Below, piece after piece: positions 25,248 to 34,394 of a stretch of DNA of 45,795 nt. The notes under the pieces are model-generated. The model saw nothing but the letters and a program-made list of their open reading frames with translations, ran no database searches and was not told the DNA's origin. Source of the DNA: RGIG8700 sp045648505. GTDB taxonomy: Bacteria; Bacillota; Clostridia; RGIG6154. The stretch covers positions 1 to 45,795 of the forward strand of contig JAZROD010000018.1 in NCBI GenBank assembly GCA_045648505.1, given 5' to 3'. A program made the translations under genes and the position numbers. Within the stretch, counting starts at the first letter, position 1. Every line of letters begins with the position of its first letter.

Positions 25248-25807
25248 ACTTCTCCGTTATATTTATTCATTGCACTTTGTGCACCTGCTTTAATCATTTC
25301 AATAACTGCATCATTTACTCTTCCCATAACCTTGAAAAGAATTTCTGCTTCCGCTTTTGAAATTTTACCCAGAACATAATCACAAAGGTCGCCATCTTTA
25401 TTGGCACCTACACCGATTTTAATTCTACCAAAAACATCAGAATTTAAATTTAAGATTATGGATTTAATTCCGTTATGTCCGCCTGCGCTTCCCTTTTCTC
25501 TTATTCTTATTGTGCCCACGGGAAGGCTTATATCGTCATAAAGGATTATTATTTTATCATTATCAATTTTGTACCAGTCGGCAATTTCTCTTATGGAGTC
25601 ACCGCTTAAGTTCATAAAGGTCTGTGGTTTTGCAAGAACAACCTTTTCTCCCCCGAGAATTCCTTCACCGATAATTGCTTTATGTTTTGATTTTTTTACA
25701 TCAATATTGTTTTTCTGTGAAATATAATCTATTGCTGAAAATCCCATATTGTGTCTTGTTGCTGCATATTTTTCTCCGGGATTTCCAAGTCCTGCTATAA
25801 GATACAT
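25244..25807 (-). CDS. pth: Peptidyl-tRNA hydrolase
   Basis: The 187-residue enzyme recycles peptidyl-tRNA. It starts MYLIAGLGNPGEKYAATRHN with the catalytic His at the expected place, followed by KPQTFMNLSGDSI, ILYDDISLPVGTIRIR with the catalytic Asp, and GSAGGHNGIKSI. It is four bases past murG and overlaps mfd by 4 bp. Confidence 0.96.
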   Translation of the reverse strand: MYLIAGLGNPGEKYAATRHNMGFSAIDYISQKNNIDVKKSKHKAIIGEGILGGEKVVLAKPQTFMNLSGDSIREIADWYKIDNDKIIILYDDISLPVGTIRIREKGSAGGHNGIKSIILNLNSDVFGRIKIGVGANKDGDLCDYVLGKISKAEAEILFKVMGRVNDAVIEMIKAGAQSAMNKYNGEV

Positions 25808-25810
25808 CGT

Positions 25811-26875
25811 TTACTCCTTTGTAATTTCCTTAATTAACTTAACAATCTTTTCAACACCGTTTTCAACCGATGCTTCTGTTTGCTTTTTGATATATTTATC
25901 TTTATTTACAAATATATCCTTTACCATATTAACAAAGCTTTCGCCTGTTAAATTCTCTTCTTCCGCATATTCACAAAAGCCCTGTGCCTTGAAAGATTTT
26001 GAATTTTCTATCTGGTCGCCTCTGCTTGCTCTTCTTGAAAGAGGTATTAAAAGAGTTGGTTTCTTTAACTCTAAAATTTCAAATATAGCAGTTGCTCCCG
26101 CTCTTGAAACTATCATATCTGCCATAGCCATTATATCTTTAAGCTCGTGATTTAAATATTCAAACTGACAGTATCCTTTTATATTAAGAAGTGTTTCATC
26201 TATGTGTCCTTTTCCGCAAAGATGACAAACATCAAAAATTTCTGTAAGGGCTTCAAGATTTGCTCTCACCATATTATTCAGAAATTCAGAACCAAGACTT
26301 CCACCCATAACTAAAAGACAAGGCTTTTCCCCTTCAAATCTGCAAAGCTCGATACCTTTTTTAATATCACCGCTTAAAATTTCTGCTCTTACAGGTAAGC
26401 CAGTATAAGCGCTTTTTCCTTCAGGAAGATATTTCTTCGTTTCAGGGAAAGCATAGCAAACCTTTGTTGCAGATGGAATTGAAAGCTTGTTTGCAAGACC
26501 CGGTGTTATGTCTGATTCGTGAATAATTACAGGGATTTTAAGACTTTTTGCTGCCCACACAACAGGACAAGAAACAAATCCGCCTTTACTGAAAATAACA
26601 TCAGGCTTGATCTCTTTTAAAATTTTTCTCGCCTGAGCTGTTCCCTTCATTATTCTTGCAACATCCTTAACATTTTCCATATCAAGGTATCTTCTGAGCT
26701 TTCCTGCTTCGATTTCATAGAAAGGGACATTTTCTTCTTTTATAAGAGTGTTTTCGATTCCTTTTTTTGTTCCTATATAGAAAAGCTCAAAGCCTTCTTT
26801 TTTCAATGGCTCAAAAAGTGCTATGTTTGGTGTAACATGCCCTGATGTTCCACCACCCGTAAAAACTATTTTCAT
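25811..26875 (-). CDS. murG: UDP-GlcNAc:undecaprenyl-PP-MurNAc-pentapeptide GlcNAc transferase
   Basis: The 354-residue GT28 glycosyltransferase makes lipid II from lipid I at the cytoplasmic membrane face. The N-terminal GGGTSGHVTPNIAL loop binds the lipid acceptor, and KGGFVSCPVVWAA and HESDITPGLANK are typical. The donor-binding half shows VMGGSLGSEFLNN and SRAGATAIFEIL followed by PTLLIPL. It lies between yifB and pth and complements murT as a second peptidoglycan gene in the window. Confidence 0.95.
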   Translation of the reverse strand: MKIVFTGGGTSGHVTPNIALFEPLKKEGFELFYIGTKKGIENTLIKEENVPFYEIEAGKLRRYLDMENVKDVARIMKGTAQARKILKEIKPDVIFSKGGFVSCPVVWAAKSLKIPVIIHESDITPGLANKLSIPSATKVCYAFPETKKYLPEGKSAYTGLPVRAEILSGDIKKGIELCRFEGEKPCLLVMGGSLGSEFLNNMVRANLEALTEIFDVCHLCGKGHIDETLLNIKGYCQFEYLNHELKDIMAMADMIVSRAGATAIFEILELKKPTLLIPLSRRASRGDQIENSKSFKAQGFCEYAEEENLTGESFVNMVKDIFVNKDKYIKKQTEASVENGVEKIVKLIKEITKE

Positions 26876-26879
26876 AAAA

Positions 26880-28397
26880 TTAACTCCGATCTAAACTTCT
26901 GTAAGAAATAGCTTCTGTTAAGTGTGCAGAGGATATTTCTTCACTGCCTGCAAGGTCTGCAATAGTTCTTGCAAGCTTCAAAATTTTATCATAGGCTCTT
27001 GCAGAAAGAGAAAATTTATCAAATGCAGCTTTTAAAAGCTGTGTCTGAACTTCTCCTAAAGTGCAATATTTTCTTATATGTGCTGAGTTCATCTGGGCAT
27101 TTGAATAGATACCGTCATCTTTAAATCTTTCAAGCTGAATTTTTCTTGCCCTGTTGACTCTCTCTCTTATTACTTCGCTTTTTTCACCGGTACTGATACT
27201 TTTAAGCTCATCAAACTTAACCGGATTCATTTTTATATGTATATCTATTCTGTCCATAATAGGGCCACTTATTTTAGACATATATTTTTCTATCTGGGAC
27301 GGTGTGCACTTACATTCGTGCTCAGGGTCACCGAAATATCCGCATTTACAAGGGTTCATCGCCGCAACAAGCATAATACTTGATGGGTAAACCACCGTTG
27401 AATGTACTCTTGAAACTGTAATTTTACTGTCCTCTAATGGTTGTCTTAAAATTTCTATCGCATCTTTCCTGAATTCAGGAAATTCATCTAAAAACAAAAC
27501 ACCGTTATGTGCAAGGCTTACTTCCCCGGGCTTTGGTATTGCTCCGCCCCCTGAAAGACCTGCCGCAGAAACTGTATGATGGGGACTTCTGAATGGTCTT
27601 TTGGTAATAAGCGATGTGTTTTTATCTGTAATACCTGCAATTGAATGTATTTTTGTTACTTCAATCGCTTCGTTTAATGTCATTTCAGGCAAAATTGAAC
27701 CAACTCTCTTGGCAAGCATTGATTTTCCTGTTCCGGGACTTCCTATCATACAACAGTTATGTCCCCCTGCAGCCGCAATTTCAAGTGCTCTTTTTGCAAG
27801 ATTCTGACCTTTTACATCTGCAAAATCTTCTATTCCTTCATAAGAAAACTGCTCTGTTATATCCTGATGCTTCACAGCTTCCATTCCTTTTCCTTCTTTA
27901 AGGAACTCTATAAGCTTTTCAAGTGTTGTGCAGGCATAAACCTCAATTCCGTCAACAACTGACGCTTCTTTTGCATTTTCTTCAGGAACAAAAATCCTTT
28001 TTATGTTATTCTCTTTTGCACATATTGCACAAGGAAGAATTCCCGATACTCTTCTTATTTCACCGCTTAAAGAAAGCTCTCCTATAAACATACTGTCTGC
28101 AAAATCGCATTTGAAAATTTCAAGACAGGAAGCAATTCCAAGTGCAACGGGAAGGTCGTAAAAAACGCCTTCTTTTTTCATATCTGCAGGAGCAAGATTT
28201 ACAGTATACTTCATTGCGGGCATTTTAATACCACTGTTTTTAAGGGCAGAGCGTACTCTCTCCTTACTTTCTTTTACGGCAGTATCTGCAAGGCCTACGA
28301 TATCAAACGCAGGCATGCCCTTTATTGTGTCCACTTCAACCTGAACTATATGACCGTCAACACCTGATATTGCACAGGATTTCAATGAAGTTACCAT
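26880..28397 (-). CDS. YifB/ComM family Mg-chelatase-like AAA+ ATPase
   Basis: The 505-residue protein has an N-terminal ChlI-like domain (VEVDTIKGMPAFDIVGLADTAV is split over residues about 19-40), a AAA+ core with Walker A GSPGTGKSMLAKR and Walker B GVLFLDEFPEF, then a C-terminal Mg-chelatase domain (about 400-505). Relatives such as ComM are helicases that help branch migration during natural transformation. The role here is inferred. Cys residues CGYFGDPEHECKC form a possible metal site in the core. It follows the phospho-sugar mutase with only a short hairpin between. Confidence 0.92.
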   Translation of the reverse strand: MVTSLKSCAISGVDGHIVQVEVDTIKGMPAFDIVGLADTAVKESKERVRSALKNSGIKMPAMKYTVNLAPADMKKEGVFYDLPVALGIASCLEIFKCDFADSMFIGELSLSGEIRRVSGILPCAICAKENNIKRIFVPEENAKEASVVDGIEVYACTTLEKLIEFLKEGKGMEAVKHQDITEQFSYEGIEDFADVKGQNLAKRALEIAAAGGHNCCMIGSPGTGKSMLAKRVGSILPEMTLNEAIEVTKIHSIAGITDKNTSLITKRPFRSPHHTVSAAGLSGGGAIPKPGEVSLAHNGVLFLDEFPEFRKDAIEILRQPLEDSKITVSRVHSTVVYPSSIMLVAAMNPCKCGYFGDPEHECKCTPSQIEKYMSKISGPIMDRIDIHIKMNPVKFDELKSISTGEKSEVIRERVNRARKIQLERFKDDGIYSNAQMNSAHIRKYCTLGEVQTQLLKAAFDKFSLSARAYDKILKLARTIADLAGSEEISSAHLTEAISYRSLDRS

Positions 28398-28415
28398 ATT
28401 TCCTCCTACAATTAT

Positions 28416-28435
28416 GGGCGGATTAAAATCCGCCC
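28416..28435. terminator. GC-rich hairpin between the phospho-sugar mutase and yifB genes
   Basis: GGGCGGATT (28416-28424) pairs with AATCCGCCC (28427-28435). No T-run follows on either strand, so termination may be partial. It may be a dispersed repeat. Confidence 0.4.
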
Positions 28436-28441
28436 CAATTC

Positions 28442-30160
28442 TTAAAGTGATTCTTCTGCTATCTTATCAACGGCTTTCATAAGACTGCTCATAAGATTTT
28501 CTGCATCTTCGTTTGATTTACCTTCAACGAAGAAATAGAACTTGATTTTTGGTTCTGTGCCTGAAGGTCTTACAATAAATCTTCTGTTATCTTCAAGCAT
28601 ATATTCAAGAACATCCGCTTTAGGCAAATCAATTTTTTCTGTTTTGCCTGAAACAACATCAATTCTTTCGCTTTTACTGTAATCACTGATTAATACAACT
28701 TTTTTACCATCTGCTTCCTTAACAGGATTTGCTTTTAAATGGCTCATAAAGTTTTTAATTCTCTGTGTACCATCAATACCCTCTAAAGTGATTGACTTCT
28801 GCACTTCCTTAAAGAAGCCGTACTTTTCATAAAGCATCTGCATAGCATCAAAAAGAGTTTTATTTTCTTCCATATAATGTGCAGCCATCTGTGCAATAAG
28901 CATAGATGCAACAACTGCATCCTTATCTCTTGCATAAGTACCTGCTAAATATCCATAGCTTTCTTCAAATCCGAAAACATATCTGTCTTCTTCATTTACT
29001 TCTTCAAGGTTCTTGATTATTTCACCAATATATTTAAAGCCTGTTAAAACATTTTTCATTTCAATTCCATAGCTGTTTGCAATTTTTTCAGCCATTGGTG
29101 TTGTTACGATTGTTTTAACTGCAATCGGATTTTTTGGCATTGTTCCTTCTTTTGTTCTTTGTGATGCAATAAAGTCAGTAAGAAGCGAACCTATCTGATT
29201 TCCTGTTAAAGGAATAAACTTTCCTTCAGGATTTTTAACCATAACGCCAACACGGTCACAGTCAGGGTCTGTTCCTATAATAAATGATGCATCAAGGTCG
29301 TATGCAAGTTTTTCTGCATAAACAAAACCTTCAGGATTTTCAGGGTTTGGAGATTTAACAGTAGAAAAATGTGGGTCAGGCTCTTCCTGTTCTTTAACAA
29401 CGTGAACATTCTCAACGCCAACCATTTTAAGAATTTTTCTTACCGGAATATTGCCTGAACCGTGAAACGGTGTGTAAACAACCTGAAGCTTATCTATGCT
29501 TTCACAGGCAATGCTCTGTTTTTCAACTTCTTTAAGATATGCTTCTTCAACATTTTTGCCGATTTTTACTATAAGTTCATCTGCAATATCTGTTGAAATT
29601 TTAATATCCTCAAAAATGTCAAGATTATCAATAATTTCAAGAATTTTATCTGCATACTGTGGAGGCATCTGCGCCCCGTCTTCCCAATACACCTTATAGC
29701 CGTTATATTTTGCAGGGTTGTGGCTTGCTGTAATCATAACACCTGCAATACAGTTTAAATGTCTTACTGCAAAAGAAAGTGTAGGAACGGGATTGAGTCT
29801 GTCAAAAACATAAGCCTTGATTCCGTTACCTGCTAAAACTTTAGCAGTTTCAATTGCAAAAACATCTGAATAAAGTCTTGAATCATAAGAAATAACAACG
29901 CCTCTTTTTTTTGCATCATCGCCTTCGCTTGCAATATATGTTGCAAGTCCCTGCGATGCTTTTCTTACTGTGTATATGTTCATTCTGTTTGTGCCTGCAC
30001 CAATAACTCCTCGAAGTCCTGCAGTACCGAACTCAAGATTTTTATAAAATCTTTCTTCTATTTCGTTCTTGTCAGCAGAAATGCTTACAAGTTCTTTTTT
30101 TGTATTTTCATCCACAAAGGGACTTTTGCACCATTTTTCATACTCTTTTAATGCTACCAT
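28442..30160 (-). CDS. Phospho-sugar mutase (phosphoglucomutase/phosphomannomutase family)
   Basis: This alpha-D-phosphohexomutase (572 residues from the chosen start) interconverts sugar 1- and 6-phosphates. Its motifs are the phosphoserine loop MITASHNPAKYNG, the metal loop GTDPDCDRVG, the sugar loop FGFEESYGY, and the phosphate loop RPSGTEPKIKF. Length and order fit the PgcA type. ATG at 30160 (MVALKEYEKW) was preferred to a GTG at 30199 because GAAAGG precedes it, though both are possible. Glucose 1-phosphate from this enzyme would feed UDP-sugar formation, which links it loosely to galK. Confidence 0.93.
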   Translation of the reverse strand: MVALKEYEKWCKSPFVDENTKKELVSISADKNEIEERFYKNLEFGTAGLRGVIGAGTNRMNIYTVRKASQGLATYIASEGDDAKKRGVVISYDSRLYSDVFAIETAKVLAGNGIKAYVFDRLNPVPTLSFAVRHLNCIAGVMITASHNPAKYNGYKVYWEDGAQMPPQYADKILEIIDNLDIFEDIKISTDIADELIVKIGKNVEEAYLKEVEKQSIACESIDKLQVVYTPFHGSGNIPVRKILKMVGVENVHVVKEQEEPDPHFSTVKSPNPENPEGFVYAEKLAYDLDASFIIGTDPDCDRVGVMVKNPEGKFIPLTGNQIGSLLTDFIASQRTKEGTMPKNPIAVKTIVTTPMAEKIANSYGIEMKNVLTGFKYIGEIIKNLEEVNEEDRYVFGFEESYGYLAGTYARDKDAVVASMLIAQMAAHYMEENKTLFDAMQMLYEKYGFFKEVQKSITLEGIDGTQRIKNFMSHLKANPVKEADGKKVVLISDYSKSERIDVVSGKTEKIDLPKADVLEYMLEDNRRFIVRPSGTEPKIKFYFFVEGKSNEDAENLMSSLMKAVDKIAEESL

Positions 30161-30206
30161 ATCGTAACCGCCTTTCGCAGTAATGTTGTCAATTTTCACC
30201 TTTTAT

Positions 30207-30235
30207 ATAATATACTAAAATCTGTTTAAAGTCAA
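30207..30235 (-). promoter_or_regulatory. Promoter of the phospho-sugar mutase gene
   Basis: On the minus strand, TTGACT (30235-30230) and TATTAT (30212-30207) are separated by 17 bp. Confidence 0.65.
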
Positions 30236-30310
30236 ATATTTTCTGCATATTTTATCTCATATTTTACCATACTATTACCAAAATATTCTTTATAAAAAGG
30301 AGCACCTGAA

Positions 30311-30559
30311 ATGAACAAAATCAAAAACAGTCAGATTCTTACTCTGTCTGATACCAAATCCCGATATTTTAAAGAAGCAATTTTCGTTCTGAAGGACAAG
30401 GTTGTTGCAGCCGACAAGGATTTGCTCAATGAAGCAATCAGAATTGTTGCTGAATTTGAAAGCTCACTTACAAAGAAAAAATACCCTGTTTTTAAAATTT
30501 TATTCCGCACCATCTTAACAATATGTGCGATTTTTGGTATTTTTTCATTTTTTAAGTAA
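30311..30559 (+). CDS. Small single-pass membrane protein, unknown function
   Basis: I do not recognise this 82-residue protein. Residues 1-58 are soluble and helix-rich (KEAIFVLKDKVVAADKDLL, AIRIVAEFESSL). Residues about 62-80 (FKILFRTILTICAIFGIFSF) form one C-terminal membrane helix preceded by a KKKYP basic stretch, suggesting the tail faces the cytoplasm. AAGGAG lies 9 nt before the ATG. It is divergent from the phospho-sugar mutase and precedes rpsO with a 120-bp gap. Confidence 0.75.
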   Translation: MNKIKNSQILTLSDTKSRYFKEAIFVLKDKVVAADKDLLNEAIRIVAEFESSLTKKKYPVFKILFRTILTICAIFGIFSFFK

Positions 30560-30566
30560 AAAACTC

Positions 30567-30682
30567 TTTACAAAATATTTTTTTTGTGTTATTATAATTC
30601 TAACCTTCGGCTATGGATGAGGAGATTTCCGGCCCATATCATTGTCGTTGGCGATTATTAAAATACTCGGAGGTATTCAAAA
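30567..30682 (+). promoter_or_regulatory. Promoter and leader of rpsO
   Basis: TTTACA (30567-30572) and TATTAT (30590-30595) have a 17-bp spacer. The ~80-nt leader holds GGATGAGGAGATTTCCGGCC and a short stem AATAC/GTATT that closes on the GGAGG ribosome site. S15 represses its own mRNA in several bacteria; such feedback here is inference. Confidence 0.55.
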
Positions 30683-30946
30683 ATGGAAAAAGAAGTAAAA
30701 CAGCAAATTATTGCGGAAAACAAAATTCACGCTACAGACACAGGTTCACCTGAAGTTCAGATTGCTATTCTCACAAACAGAATCAATCACTTAAACGAAC
30801 ATTTAAAGGTTAACAAAAAAGACTTCCATTCAAGAAGAGGTCTTCTTAAAATGGTTGGTCAGAGAAGAGGTCTTTTAACATATCTTCAGAAGAAAGATAT
30901 CGAAAGATACAGAGCAATTATCCAGAAGCTCGGCTTAAGAAAGTAA
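30683..30946 (+). CDS. rpsO: 30S ribosomal protein S15
   Basis: The 87-residue protein has the S15 signature (TGSPEVQIAILTNRINHLN, then DFHSRRGLLKMVGQRRGLL and YLQKKDIERYRAII). It binds the 16S rRNA central domain early in 30S assembly. GGAGG precedes the ATG. A terminator separates it from pnp, an arrangement also seen in E. coli and Bacillus. Confidence 0.98.
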   Translation: MEKEVKQQIIAENKIHATDTGSPEVQIAILTNRINHLNEHLKVNKKDFHSRRGLLKMVGQRRGLLTYLQKKDIERYRAIIQKLGLRK

Positions 30947-30960
30947 GTAGTGAATAACAT

Positions 30961-30992
30961 GGGGGCTATAATTTTATTTATAACCCCCTTTT
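30961..30992 (+). terminator. Terminator after rpsO
   Basis: GGGGGCTATAA (30961-30971) pairs with the strand 30978-30988 ending in CCCCC and is followed by TTTT. Some read-through to pnp is likely. Confidence 0.85.
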
Positions 30993-31048
30993 GTTTTGTA
31001 AGTATTAAAAAATTTAAAATATATCAAATCTGTCATGAGGGCAGATAA

Positions 31049-31076
31049 CATACGCTTTTCGGCGTATGAGAAAGGA
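31049..31076 (+). promoter_or_regulatory. Leader hairpin and ribosome site of pnp
   Basis: CATACGC (31049-31055) pairs with GCGTATG (31062-31068) around TTTTCG, directly before GAGAAAGGA. E. coli pnp is autoregulated through a leader stem; a like role here is speculative. Confidence 0.45.
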
Positions 31077-31082
31077 AAAACT

Positions 31083-33188
31083 ATGTTCAGAACATTCGAA
31101 ACAACCTTAGCCGGCAGACCACTTGTTATTGAAACAGGCAAAATGGCTCAGCTCGCTAACGGTTCATGTCTCGTAAGATACGGTGACACAGCAGTACTCG
31201 CAACTGCAACCGCATCTTCAAAACCAAGAGATGGAGTTGATTTCTTCCCACTCAGCGTAGACTACGAAGAAAAACTTTATTCTGTTGGTAAAATTCCGGG
31301 AAGCTTTATCAAAAGAGAAGGCAAGCCATCAGAAGCAGCTATCCTTGCTTCAAGATGTATTGACCGTCCTATGAGACCTTTATTCCCAAAAGATTTAAGA
31401 AATGATGTTTCTATCGTTACAACCGTAATGAGCGTTGAACAGGACAACTCTCCTGAAATCGCTGCTATGGTTGGTGCTGCAACTGCAGTTGCAATTTCAG
31501 ATATTCCATTTAATGGTCCTGTTGCATCTGTATTTGTTGGTCTTATTGATGGACAGCCTGTTATCAACCCAACAGTTGAACAGAGAAAAGAAAGCACACT
31601 TGAACTTACACTTTCAGGTACATTTGAAAAAGTTGTTATGATTGAAGCTGGTGCCAAAGAAGTTCCTGAAGACCAGATGCTCGCCGCTATCAAAGCAGGT
31701 CATGAAGAAGTTAAAAAGCTTTGTCAGTTCATCCAGAGCGTTGCAGACGAAATCGGTAAGAAAAATAAAATTGAATACACACCTGTTGTTGTGGCAGATG
31801 ATGTTTATAACGCAGTTAAAGAGGGCTACATAGAAAGAATCAGATGGGCTCTTGACACTGATGACAAAAATGTTCGTGATTATCAGCTTGCAATCGTTGT
31901 TGAAGAAATTCACGCAGGTCTTGATGCACAGTTTGCAGAAAGAGAATCTGAAATCGACGATGCAGTTTATAAATTACAGAAATATGTTGTAAGAAGATGG
32001 ATTTTAGACGATGCTAAGCGTGTTGACGGCAGAAACCTTAACGAAATCAGACCTTTAGCTGCTGAAGTTGGTCTTCTTCCAAGAACACACGGCTCAGGTA
32101 TGTTCACAAGAGGTCAGACACAGGTATTAACTGTTGCAACTCTTGGTTCAGTAAGCGAAAATCAGCTTATCGACGGTATCGATGTTGAAGAAACAAAGAG
32201 ATATATGCACCACTACAACTTCCCTTCATACTCTGTTGGTGAAACAAAACCATCAAGAGGTCCTGGAAGACGCGAAATCGGTCACGGTGCTTTAGCTGAA
32301 AGAGCTTTAGCTCCTGTTATCCCACCGGTTGAAGAATTCCCATACACAATCAGACTTGTTTCTGAAGTTTTATCTTCAAACGGTTCTACATCACAGGGCT
32401 CAGTTTGTGGTTCAACTCTTGCTCTTATGGATGCAGGTGTTCCAATCAAAGCTCCTGTTGCAGGTATTTCAGTTGGTCTTGTTACTGAAGAAGAAAGATT
32501 CGTTACAATGCTTGACATTCAGGGTCTTGAAGATTTCTTCGGCGATATGGACTTTAAAGTTGCAGGTACTAAAAACGGTATCACAGCTATTCAGGTTGAT
32601 ATTAAGATTGACGGTTTAACAACTGAAATCATTGAAGAAGCATTTGAAAAAACAAGAGTTGCAAGACTCCACATTTTAGATGATGTTATGCTTAAAGCAA
32701 TTCCAGAATACAGAAAAGAATTATCTGAATATGCTCCAAAAATTATTCAGATGAAGATTCCTGTTGATAAAATCAGAGAAGTTATCGGTACAGGCGGAAA
32801 AGTTATTCAGAAGATTATTGCTGATACAGGCGTTAAAATTGATATTGAAGACGATGGTACAGTATTCATCGTAACAGCTGATGCTATTGGTGCACAGGCT
32901 GCAGTTGATACAATCAACGGTATTATTGCAGAACCTGAAGTTGGTATGATTTACAAAGGCAAAGTTACAAAAGTTATGGACTTTGGTGCATTTGTTGAAT
33001 TTATGCCTGGCAGAGAAGGTCTTGTTCACATTTCAAAACTCGACCATAAGAGAGTTGAAAAAGTTACTGATGTTGTTAATGAAGGTGACGAAATCGTTGT
33101 AAAACTCACTGAAATTGACAAACAGGGCAGACTTAATCTTTCAAGAAAAGACGCTCTTCCAAAACCAGAAAAAACAGAAGAAGAATAA
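31083..33188 (+). CDS. pnp: Polyribonucleotide nucleotidyltransferase (PNPase)
   Basis: The 701-residue enzyme degrades RNA 3' to 5' by phosphorolysis. Two RNase PH-like halves are seen (IDRPMRPLFPKDLRNDV in the first; SNGSTSQGSVCGSTLALMDAG and DIQGLEDFFGDMDFKVAGT in the second). A KH domain (about 560-620, REVIGTGGKVIQKI) and an S1 domain (about 625-695, GMIYKGKVTKVMDFGAFVEF) follow. The ATG at 31083 (MFRTFETTLAGRPL) was taken because GAAAGGA lies before it and relatives begin there. It ends at a strong terminator. Confidence 0.97.
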   Translation: MFRTFETTLAGRPLVIETGKMAQLANGSCLVRYGDTAVLATATASSKPRDGVDFFPLSVDYEEKLYSVGKIPGSFIKREGKPSEAAILASRCIDRPMRPLFPKDLRNDVSIVTTVMSVEQDNSPEIAAMVGAATAVAISDIPFNGPVASVFVGLIDGQPVINPTVEQRKESTLELTLSGTFEKVVMIEAGAKEVPEDQMLAAIKAGHEEVKKLCQFIQSVADEIGKKNKIEYTPVVVADDVYNAVKEGYIERIRWALDTDDKNVRDYQLAIVVEEIHAGLDAQFAERESEIDDAVYKLQKYVVRRWILDDAKRVDGRNLNEIRPLAAEVGLLPRTHGSGMFTRGQTQVLTVATLGSVSENQLIDGIDVEETKRYMHHYNFPSYSVGETKPSRGPGRREIGHGALAERALAPVIPPVEEFPYTIRLVSEVLSSNGSTSQGSVCGSTLALMDAGVPIKAPVAGISVGLVTEEERFVTMLDIQGLEDFFGDMDFKVAGTKNGITAIQVDIKIDGLTTEIIEEAFEKTRVARLHILDDVMLKAIPEYRKELSEYAPKIIQMKIPVDKIREVIGTGGKVIQKIIADTGVKIDIEDDGTVFIVTADAIGAQAAVDTINGIIAEPEVGMIYKGKVTKVMDFGAFVEFMPGREGLVHISKLDHKRVEKVTDVVNEGDEIVVKLTEIDKQGRLNLSRKDALPKPEKTEEE

Positions 33189-33193
33189 TTTAA

Positions 33194-33226
33194 ACGGAAA
33201 CACCTTTTTGGTGTTTCCGTATTTTT
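33194..33226 (+). terminator. Terminator after pnp
   Basis: ACGGAAACACC (33194-33204) pairs perfectly with GGTGTTTCCGT (33210-33220), then ATTTTT. It ends only 6 nt before the birA start codon. Confidence 0.9.
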
Positions 33227-33232
33227 AAAACT

Positions 33233-33919
33233 ATGAGAAAACTACTATTTAAAAAACTTAATATAAACTTTAAGTCTTTTTGTAAAATTGACTCCACAAG
33301 CACTTATGTAAAAAAGCATTTCAATGACTCTCCCCTCTTGGTTTGTGCAAAAACACAAACAGGTGGCAGAGGCAGACAGGGAAAAGACTTTTTCTCTCCA
33401 AAAGGCGGAATTTATTTTTCGTTGGCATTGCCAAAGTCTTTTAACTTTACTCATTTAACCGCCCTTTGCGGTGTCTCAGTGTGCAGTGCCATTGAAAAGC
33501 TTTGCGGTGTTTCACCCAAAATCAAATGGGTAAACGATATTTATATTGAAGACAAGAAAGTTTGCGGAATTTTATGCGAAGCAACAGAAAACGGGGTTAT
33601 AATAGGAATAGGTATAAACTTAAACACCAAAAAGTTCCCTGAAGACCTTGAAAATATTGCAGGTGCATTAAATACAAAAATTTCAAAAACTAAACTTATT
33701 TATGAAATTGCATACAATATCTTAAATCTCACCGATTTTAAAGAATATTACACTGACCATTCTTATGTTTTGGACAAAAAAATATTTTTCATTGAAAACA
33801 ATGAAAAATATGAGGCTTTTGCTAAAAATATTGATGATAATTTTGGTCTTGTGGTAAGGCTCCCCGACGGAAGCTACAAAACTTTAACAAGCGGTGAAAT
33901 CAGCGTAAGACTTTCTTGA
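33233..33919 (+). CDS. birA: Biotin--[acetyl-CoA-carboxylase] ligase, class I
   Basis: The 228-residue protein biotinylates carboxylase carrier proteins. Catalytic-domain motifs are IDSTSTYVKKH, the adenylate loop GGRGRQGKDFFSPKGGIYFS, and KWVNDIYIEDKKVCGILCEA. A short C-terminal SH3-like domain follows (about 180-228). There is no N-terminal HTH, so it cannot repress transcription like E. coli BirA. The ATG lies 6 nt after the pnp terminator hairpin and has no visible ribosome site, so initiation may depend on read-through or be weak. Its 3' end overlaps convergent bioY by 20 bp, linking biotin use to uptake. Confidence 0.9.
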   Translation: MRKLLFKKLNINFKSFCKIDSTSTYVKKHFNDSPLLVCAKTQTGGRGRQGKDFFSPKGGIYFSLALPKSFNFTHLTALCGVSVCSAIEKLCGVSPKIKWVNDIYIEDKKVCGILCEATENGVIIGIGINLNTKKFPEDLENIAGALNTKISKTKLIYEIAYNILNLTDFKEYYTDHSYVLDKKIFFIENNEKYEAFAKNIDDNFGLVVRLPDGSYKTLTSGEISVRLS

Positions 33920-34388
33920 TATAAACCGCCGTAAGAATTTTGAAAACATCGGGAATAATAAATGGCAGTACACAGGTTGAAACTACTCCCCACAAAGATA
34001 CGGGGTTTACAATGTAAAACCATAAAGTTCCGATTGCATATAAAACAACAAGTCCTGATATGCAAGATAAAAACGGTTTGTTGGTTTTTTCAGACACAAG
34101 GCCCGTTATATATGCACAGGCAAGAAAACCTGTAATATATCCGCCTGTGGGCGAAAGAAGTGCACCTATTCCGCCTTTCATTCCTGAAAAAACAGGAACG
34201 CCTACAATACCGATTAAAAGATATATAAGTACGGCAAAAGAACCTTTGTTTTTACCAAGCACCAATGCAGAAACAAAAATTCCTAATGTCTGCAAAGTAA
34301 ATGGTACTGCAAAGGGAATCATAATATATGAACATATAATTATTATTGCTGTAAAAAAAGCAATCCTTGTTAAATCTTTAATTTTCAT
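33900..34388 (-). CDS. bioY: Biotin transporter BioY
   Basis: The 162-residue integral membrane S-component of an ECF-type biotin importer has about six hydrophobic helices. Diagnostic residues are VPFTLQTLGIFVSALVLG and LLIGIVGVPVFSGMKGGIGALLSPTGGYI (residues about 55-85). It begins MKIKDLTRIAFF as in the family. The ATG has no ribosome site and lies 6 nt after the -10 element of its promoter, so the mRNA is probably leaderless. No bioMN energy module is nearby; a shared ECF module may be elsewhere. Confidence 0.92.
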   Translation of the reverse strand: MKIKDLTRIAFFTAIIIICSYIMIPFAVPFTLQTLGIFVSALVLGKNKGSFAVLIYLLIGIVGVPVFSGMKGGIGALLSPTGGYITGFLACAYITGLVSEKTNKPFLSCISGLVVLYAIGTLWFYIVNPVSLWGVVSTCVLPFIIPDVFKILTAVYIKKVLR

Positions 34389-34394
34389 AGCTAA

